A program made the translations under genes and the position numbers. This document shows, piece by piece, positions 5,323 through 5,640 of a DNA stretch of 5,640 nucleotides. Position 1 is the first letter of the stretch. Each line of letters opens with the position of its first letter. The notes beneath the pieces are model-generated. The model saw only the letters and a program-made list of their open reading frames with translations, was not told the origin of the DNA and made no database searches. Origin of the DNA: BOKV01 sp041739225 (GTDB lineage: Bacteria; Pseudomonadota; Alphaproteobacteria; Rhizobiales; Rhizobiaceae); NCBI GenBank assembly GCA_041739225.1, contig JBGSOG010000068.1, positions 1-5,640 on the forward strand, given 5' to 3'.

Positions 5323-5499
5323 GCTGCTCTGCCAAAGCCGTTTTGCTGCGTTGCACGCCTGCCTTGATTCAATGCTTGGCAAACCTTGTTCAACCCATTA
5401 TGTGAACCGCGAAATCGCCACCCTTGCAGGGTGCGCGCCCCGTTGCGGCATGGCAATTGCGATGTCGCGATCTCATTCAAGTCAGCAGGAAGCACAGCC

Positions 5500-5640
5500 A
5501 TGGGTAAGGAAAAGTTCCAACGCAACAAACCACACGTGAACATTGGCACGATTGGCCATGTTGACCACGGCAAGACGACGCTGACGGCTGCGATCACCAG
5601 GTATTTTGGCGAGTTCCGCGCCTATGACCAGATTGACGGA
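5500..5640 (+). CDS. tuf: Elongation factor Tu, N-terminal 47 residues (partial, runs off window)
   Basis: The frame starts MGKEKFQRNKPHVNIGTIGH and contains the G1/P-loop GHVDHGKT at residues 19-26, followed by 'TLTAAITRYFGEF' and 'AYDQIDG' at the window edge. This is the GTP-binding domain I of EF-Tu, which delivers aminoacyl-tRNA to the ribosome. AGGAA lies 8 bases before the ATG. It sits about 180 bases downstream of tRNA-Gly, and cotranscription with the two tRNAs is likely. A possible extra promoter (TTGGCA at 5376-5381, TTATGT at 5398-5403, 16-base spacer) lies in that gap but is weak. The 3' part, including switch regions and domains II-III, is outside the window. Confidence 0.96.
   Translation, partial: MGKEKFQRNKPHVNIGTIGHVDHGKTTLTAAITRYFGEFRAYDQIDG

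Noticed and set aside
5127..5597. Minus-strand 156-residue open frame across tRNA-Tyr, tRNA-Gly and the start of tuf
   Set aside because: It is antisense to two certain tRNAs and to tuf. Phrases such as 'GEGNRTLVFSLEG' and 'WIRTNV' are familiar spurious translations of tRNA antisense strands.
1..5640. CRISPR array or tandem repeat block
   Set aside because: No regularly spaced repeats were seen on reading; the only repeats are the IS ends and small hairpins listed.

Overview
The window looks like a chromosomal segment of an alphaproteobacterium, most likely of the Rhizobiales/Hyphomicrobiales. The evidence is the run tRNA-Tyr(GTA), tRNA-Gly(TCC), tuf beside a divergent rlmB-type gene, an alphaproteobacterial-looking EF-Tu N-terminus, and the moderately GC-rich core genes. 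No species can be named from the sequence alone.

The left half (1 to about 2917) is a decayed, horizontally acquired accessory region. From left to right it holds: the end of an IS21-family element with the start of its istA on the minus strand; the C-terminal remnant of a type I restriction subunit HsdR (EcoEI type), cut by that element; the N-terminal stub of an IS630-family transposase, ending exactly where a second IS21-like terminal sequence begins; an intact, AT-rich, orphan gene for a DUF6602-like protein with a possible PD-(D/E)XK nuclease-like core (1173-2003); a minus-strand IS3-family orfB fragment; and short broken coding scraps that I do not recognise. This region abuts the 3' end of a tRNA-Thr(TGT) gene, the classic attachment position for integrative elements.

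The right half (2918-5640) is ordinary core chromosome: tRNA-Thr(TGT) on the minus strand, a secreted His/Asn/Gly-rich protein of unknown function, an rlmB-type 23S rRNA 2'-O-methyltransferase gene in convergent orientation to it, and then tRNA-Tyr, tRNA-Gly and the start of tuf, all on the plus strand. A good sigma-70-like promoter (TTGACA, 17-base spacer, CATAAC) lies between rlmB and tRNA-Tyr and could drive the tRNA-tuf unit. The tRNA types match those of the E. coli thrU-tyrU-glyT-thrT-tufB operon, with the Thr(TGT) gene here inverted and separated.

The core genes serve translation (tRNAs, EF-Tu, ribosomal RNA methylation). The accessory half reads as the ruins of a restriction/defence locus. 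Its only apparently intact cargo gene is the DUF6602-like protein, the best candidate in the window for unexplored biology, possibly an orphan or single-gene defence factor. That function is inference.
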